Source of the DNA: Solen grandis
Lineage: Eukaryota; Mollusca; Bivalvia; Adapedonta; Solenidae
DNA: 64,000 bases
NCBI GenBank assembly: GCA_021229015.1
Contig: CM037789.1
Coordinates: 28,643,388 to 28,707,387 of the forward strand
Reading direction: 5' to 3'
The position numbers were made by a program, and so were the translations under genes. The notes below the pieces were generated by a model. That model did no database searches, was not told the origin of the DNA, and was given only the letters and a program-made list of their open reading frames with translations. This document shows, one piece after another, positions 58,365-64,000 of the stretch. Numbering within the stretch: position 1 is the first letter of the stretch; each line of letters begins with the position of its first letter.

Positions 58365-61030
58365 ATACCTTCCTTTTTACACAGCTGACAAAATTCCACT
58401 CATAAAATTTATACTTCAACCCTGAAATAACCATGGTTTATTTTGTTTGTTGGTAACTTATATGCATGGGCTTGGTTAAAGTATTAAGATGTAATTTTGG
58501 TCATGTTAATGGTAAAGCACACAATTCCTTTGTATAAATTTGCAATTTTTATTTTTATTTATGCTTGATCATTCAAGTTTGGAAAACATACATCCTGTAA
58601 ATATGCAATTTACTATATATAAGTTGTTATTCAGTCTAGTGACCATCTGTTTGATTATGTTTATGTCTTTATCCCCTGTTACAAAAACACCATTTCTTTT
58701 TATTAATTACCTAGTTTTTTTTACTTGACTATTTGAGTTTACCGTCCCTTCGATAGTAGTTCAGTCATATAGCGGCGTCTAGCTAGTTACAGGTGGAGGA
58801 AGACCCTGAATGCACGGAGGCATCCGAGTAGAACCACCGACCTACCGCAAGCCAGCTGGAAGGCTTCCTCACATGAAAATCTGAATGACCCTGCTGGGAT
58901 TCGAAACCACGCGGTAAGGGGCTGAGTCTTAAATTCAGCCTAGTCTTTTTAAATGAAATAAAGTCTCTGGTCTTACATAATTTACAGAGAAGTCAATTGT
59001 TAACAAGTTTGGTTTATATGGCTTATCCTCTCCAAGTTGTATTTTTCATATATCCATAAAGTGTGAGGATTAATTGAATTGATTTATTTATGTCCTGCAA
59101 AATGCAGGACTGTTTTGTAAGGGGAAGGGGGTCTCTTGTTTTGTCTAGCCATCGATCCTTTAACTCATCAGGGACCATTATTATCGAGGTACATACATTA
59201 ACGAGATATTTTACATCGAGCGTGACGTAACTTGACAGGAAAACACCAATAATTCGCAAAATTTATTGATCATTGTTTCCAAACAGTTTTTTTTCCTTAA
59301 AAGTAAGGGAAAATGATAAAAACATTCAATTAATTAAAAAAGTACCAAATTAATACCATTTTATGTTTCTTTCATCTATTTTTTTTTCCAAATGACCCGT
59401 TAAATCTACCGATAACTCTAAGCTAGCAGACGATAATAGATTTATGTAAGCCAACAGCTGCCAAGCGTTCAGTGAAGGCGTCCATTAGCAATTGCAATTT
59501 GGTACCCTGATTACACTCTGCAATATAACAAGGGTGCAACCGCTCACTCTACTGATTATTGGATTCACTGAACAAAGAACAGTTCTTAAAATAATGCATG
59601 TTTGATGCACTTCTCAACATAACTATATAGGATGTCATTTAGTTGTTGTTAACGCAAAATTAACACTTGACAATTATCACAATACAGCATGCTCATATAT
59701 TCCTTGCAGGTTTTTTTACCCACAAAATTGGCCATGCATCCACAAAATTGTAGGGCTCTCTAAATAAAGGGGTACAAAGCTCTGGAAAAAACAATTGTAT
59801 CCCCAGATGTATGACAACTATGAGTATGATGTTTCTTGTTCTCATTTGGATCATCTTAAATCTTACACCAATATGTGCTGTTACGAAGAACAGATAACTT
59901 ACTTACAACTTTTGTTTATACATATTATCTCTTAATGTCCACCATACACGTGACAGACTTATTTTGAGTTCAATAGTGACAACTGAAGACGTCATTGTGG
60001 AAACAATTTGACTGTTGTTGGTTTTGGACTTTTTTGTATTGTTTTCAATTACCATTGACAACTTATTACACTTAAAGGAATAAATTGATGTATTATGAAG
60101 TATATTTAATCTAAAGGTGAGGATTGTTGTCTCGTTTTCTTATGGTGAACTCGATACTCTAGGAAAAGTCCAGTAGCACGTACTATCAAAAGAGACAACT
60201 AGAGGCAGTAATAAACCCATGCCAAGTCAAGACAATATAATCTGCGCTCGCTTCGAGGCATATCGCCTTGTACATACTACTTATATTAAACTGCTTTTTC
60301 ATTGATTTTTCAAATTGACGATTTGTATCTGAATTCTGAATATTTTAAGATCTCAAAACATCTTTGAAAAAATAAATTCTAAGCTTTAATGAATCGGGTT
60401 GCTTGCAAGGTACGTTAACCAAGTTTTAAAACCTGTTGCCACGGAGGTCTAGGTTTTCACATCTCTGCCGTTGCCTACGATTTTAAGAAGAAGTCATCAG
60501 ATACACATTATATGTGTCCAGTTTCTTTTTTATAACGATTGAAGACCTGCATATTTTGAATCTTTTTATTAATTTTCATCAATTTATGCAAGTAATTGAT
60601 CCATAAAGTGTTTCTTTTGAACATATTACTGTTTTTTTGTTTTACAATAATAACAGTTGTGGCTCCCTGTTTTGATTATGTGGCTCCATTTGCAAAATGA
60701 AAACCTATTCCATACTGACGCCACGTTTCTAAAAACAAAATATATGCGAGTATCATACAACGCAATTTCTGGTATCCGACTTTCCGAAAACATGGCCGGG
60801 TAATGAACTAATAATTTGGAAGGGGCGTAACTACATTTTCAAGACCATTTTATATAGATTAACGTCCCTGAATGGGGATTTCCACAGAGAGCGGGAAACG
60901 AAACCTCTTCTAAATACTCTTAGTTATAAATCTTTTCAAATGAAATGTAATTACTTGATGGCAATGTGTTCAAGGTAAGGATGTGCTATTTATTATGTAG
61001 ACTTGTGTCTATTTAAGTTTAGTAAGGAAG
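57839..61030 (+). repeat. Block P4, start of the second 14.6 kb period
   Basis: Matches P1 from ACGAATAGTTTTACA to TAGTAAGGAAG and is followed by R2, as P1 is by R1. The CT microsatellite is longer (58325-58362 against 43767-43788). It carries the hairpin that P1 lacks. Confidence 0.92.
58721..58935 (-). mobile_element. SINE F1 in block P4
   Basis: As in P1 and P2, with small changes (box B GGGATTCGAAACCACG, and a deletion near the truncated 5' end). Confidence 0.82.
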
Positions 61031-63769
61031 GGACCGTTCCGAGCTTTTCCGCATAACGCGCCGTCCTTAGTTATTGTTGCTATGCCTCAAAAGCTAACTT
61101 TCAAGATGGCCGCCACTGACACTGTAGCATCTGATTCCCGAACTCATATACAGGATAATATATCAATAAAATACTTGCCTAACGGTCTTCAAATGTGGGA
61201 ATAATAAATAAAAAAAAGGCCCACGATTACTTTACCGAAGTCCTTATTTAAAAAATCAAGATCTAATGAATAATTGACCTAAGATAAAGTAAGAGAACCT
61301 ATGACAGTAAAATGTAAACATCGTGTACATTGGTTGAATTTTAAGCCGATCAAGTACGATCAGTGTTTTATCTACAATAATGGCACTATGAGTTATCATG
61401 TGTTCTAAAAGGCCAAAAAAGAAAAGAACGTAATTTCAGTGATTTAAATTCAAAGCGATTTTATTTCAAATTATAAAACTCGACCGTAGGTAAATAAATC
61501 ACCGACCGTTTGAAATGGAAATATTACCAGTAAAGCCAGTGCTACAGTTATCGGCACCTTAACAGCAAATGTCACACTGACATAAAACTATGTTGAATAT
61601 GCATGTAAACAATGTTGTATTTTATTTTAACACCTTTGATTGGCTGTTTGATTATACTCGGCCGGTTCATTGTAATTTTTGCATGCCATGAAATTTTGAT
61701 GCAAACAATGTCACACATATGTGATAGTTATCGGCAGTGTGAGACAGTTATTGGCACCTTAAATTGTAAACAGTATTTAGCATTTTAATAAAGGTAGATG
61801 TGTATATTTGGTAAGCGATTTTGATATGCATGGGTTCGTTTAGTTACCATGTCTTCTTCTGCTGTTTTGAATAACTTATTCTGTCTAGAATTTTGTAGTC
61901 TTGAATGGTCATATATGTATTCATTCATGTACATCTTTGATATTTTTTTATTTTTTCATTTTCTAAAGTACGGGATTCCTAAAAACTCCAAATGTCTCCC
62001 TAACAATCAAACTGGCCAGTAATGTCATTATCTTAAGATATATAAAAAATTAATTAAGTCTCATTCTACTGTTATGTAAACGGTCATAAATGCTGATAAC
62101 TGTCACATGCTTAAGATTCATGCTTCAATAATACGGCACCCAATAATATAAAGATGGAAACAAGTGCAATAATTTGGTGGTCTGGTACATGTAGCACATT
62201 TAAAGCTTAGTGGCATTAACCAGAATCAGATGAATTTTACCCATGTCAATGTTACAAAAACACAGTTTTAACAGACACCATAACTGATGACATAAGCAAA
62301 AAATAGCAACAAATGAAATGTATAGGATGCAGTCTAACCTTCTTTTACACTGGTGTTTATGAATAAAAAAAGACCTGTAAGCCAAATAGTGCATGTCTTG
62401 GAATTTTTCTGTGATTGTGTGATGCAAAAACAGGATATTATGCATTTCACTGCAATTGACCAATGAAAATAAAAAAAAAACATGCTGATAACTGTAACCT
62501 GCCGATAATTTTCTAGTCAATATTTCTTTCATAATACCGTATCTTGTATGAGTGTATGTATTTCCTTTTCTTATTTTTTATTTTTATTTATTAATTTATT
62601 TTATTTCTTTTTTGTGAATGTACCAATACTCAGTGGTAGTGTTCATTGACTACGGATTCGAATATATCATGTTCAATCCCCAATGCGAGAGTGACATTCT
62701 AAGGGCTTAATTTCTAATGGTACTCAGGTACCGTCCCAATGTATAATTTGTTTCCCAAATGAGGTGCAGTGTTTCCTAAGGCAATGTATATAATTCTGCT
62801 CTCACGTAAATGAGATTGATAAAGTCATCCCAGAGATTCAGTACACCAAAATAGCATCAAAATCAATCGTACATAATGCCACTTTTCAAGCAAGTTCCAG
62901 ACCAGCAGAGTTGCATAAGCAACACCAAAATATTGCATGTATCTCTAAGGGAGAAGATCTCCCTATATACAATTAATCATATTATTGTGGCTAGACCAAC
63001 TGAGACCAGGAATAGGAGCTCATATTGTACTAAATGTTCAGACCAACTTGGACTAGCTGATGCAATTTTTCTTACATAAGTATTATTTCAAAGCTATTCT
63101 CTGTCTTATGCCATGGGGAACACTGAAGAAAATAAAACAACACACAGATTGCCTGTAATGACAATTTTAATGTAAGGTTAAAGCTCTATTACTAATAAAT
63201 TTTCCCATAGTTCTATAAAATATCAACATCAAGAAGAATAGATAGATAAAAAATAGAGAGAGAACATGTACAACAAAATCTGAAATATTTGAAGCAATGC
63301 TTTATTTGTGTTGTTGTTTTTTTCTTTACTTTTCTTTCCAATAATATTGTTTTAAAGTTTTCATTACAACAATTATAGGATTTGAAATTATTAACTGACA
63401 GTGAAAATGTTTTTCCAACAAACACACATACGCACAGTACCGTAAACAATTCAAGGAGCACATAGCTATAAGGCTGAAATACTGTTGCAGTGAGGGTAAA
63501 TTTAAGCACAACTTTATATGGCATAAAACAATTCCTTGAGGCAGAAAAAAGACAAGCTGATTTAAAATACTTAACCAAACTTGGATTACAAAATTGTATA
63601 TGTGTTATCTCAACCATTTTGTTATTAACATGAACTGTGGTGAACACTTTCTAAGTAAATGGACTTGGTAACATTTTCTCTCTAGTAGCATCTACATGAA
63701 CATTGTCAGAAATATACAAGAAACTGATTATTTTGCTTCACAGAAACATTTCAATGACTGTCCAAATGA
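61031..63769 (+). repeat. Block R2
   Basis: Near-identical copy of R1. Insertions relative to R1 include TCTCATTCTACTGTTATGT near 62060 and about 28 bases near 62841. One GTTATCGGCA motif is altered to GTTATTGGCA (61747). Confidence 0.92.
61106..61204 (+). CDS. Second copy of the 32-residue ORF
   Basis: Same CAAGATGGCC start and stop as 46498-46596. The sixth codon is ACT instead of GCT (Ala to Thr), the only change seen. Confidence 0.3.
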   Translation: MAATDTVASDSRTHIQDNISIKYLPNGLQMWE

Positions 63770-64000
63770 CTGTATTAAGATGTAATTTTGGTCATGTTAT
63801 TGGTAAAACACACAATTCCTTTGTATAAATTTGCAGTTTTTATTTTTATTTTTGTTCATGCTTGAAAATTCAGGTTTGGATAACATGCATCCTGTAAATA
63901 TGCAATTTACTATATAAAAGTTGTTATTCAGTCTAGTGACCATCTGTTTGATTATGTTTATGTCTTTATCCCCTGTTACAAAAACACCATTTCTTTTAAT
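63770..64000 (+). repeat. Block P5, cut by the window end
   Basis: Begins GTATTAAGATGTAATTTTGG like P2 and shares P2-specific wording (TTCATGCTTGAAAATTCAGG). It therefore corresponds to P2 of the next period. Confidence 0.88.

Overview
The window reads as nuclear DNA of a mollusc, most likely a bivalve. It is AT-rich and intron-rich, with GT-AG splice sites. It is packed with tRNA-derived SINEs, short inverted-repeat elements and degenerate tandem arrays of about 160 bases, a style familiar from bivalve genomes. This assignment is inference: no rRNA, mitochondrial or other marker gene is present. One 100-N assembly gap lies at 41901-42000.

Only one protein-coding gene can be supported firmly. 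It is a plus-strand UNC93-family membrane protein (MFS fold) in eight coding exons between 12238 and 19746. All junctions from the GGA|G end of exon 2 to the stop codon join in phase. The N-terminus is ambiguous: exon 2 either carries a one-base frameshift upstream of ATG 14495, or starts at a second acceptor at 14474. Intron 1 holds a SINE and three inverted-repeat elements. Intron 7 holds a 161-166 base tandem array and a small inverted-repeat element. A 17-unit minisatellite begins right at the likely poly(A) signal.

Left of the gene (1-12 kb) are SINEs (one with a perfect 10-base target duplication), fold-back elements, a decayed LINE ORF1 on the minus strand (8098-8747) and unassigned sequence. 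Between 20.7 and 26 kb there is little, except a possible two-exon minus-strand transcript near 24.7-24.95 kb.

From 26 to 41.9 kb lies an old, diverged duplication: copy A (25983-33450) and copy B (35429-41900). Each copy serves as the empty-site control for insertions in the other. This dates a SINE and a TTAA-flanked 713-base element in copy A as later than the duplication. Fainter relatives of the same family occur at 5.6-7 kb and 33.5-35.4 kb.

From 43.3 kb to the window end lies a young higher-order array built of three blocks, P, R and Q, in the order P1-R1-P2-Q1-P3-Q2-tail-P4-R2-P5. The repeat period is about 14.6 kb and the second period runs off the window. R carries mirrored GTTATCGGCA motifs and a 32-codon ORF behind a YY1-like start context. 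Q and its tail are degenerate tandem arrays of about 165 bases. I found no recognisable protein gene in the array.
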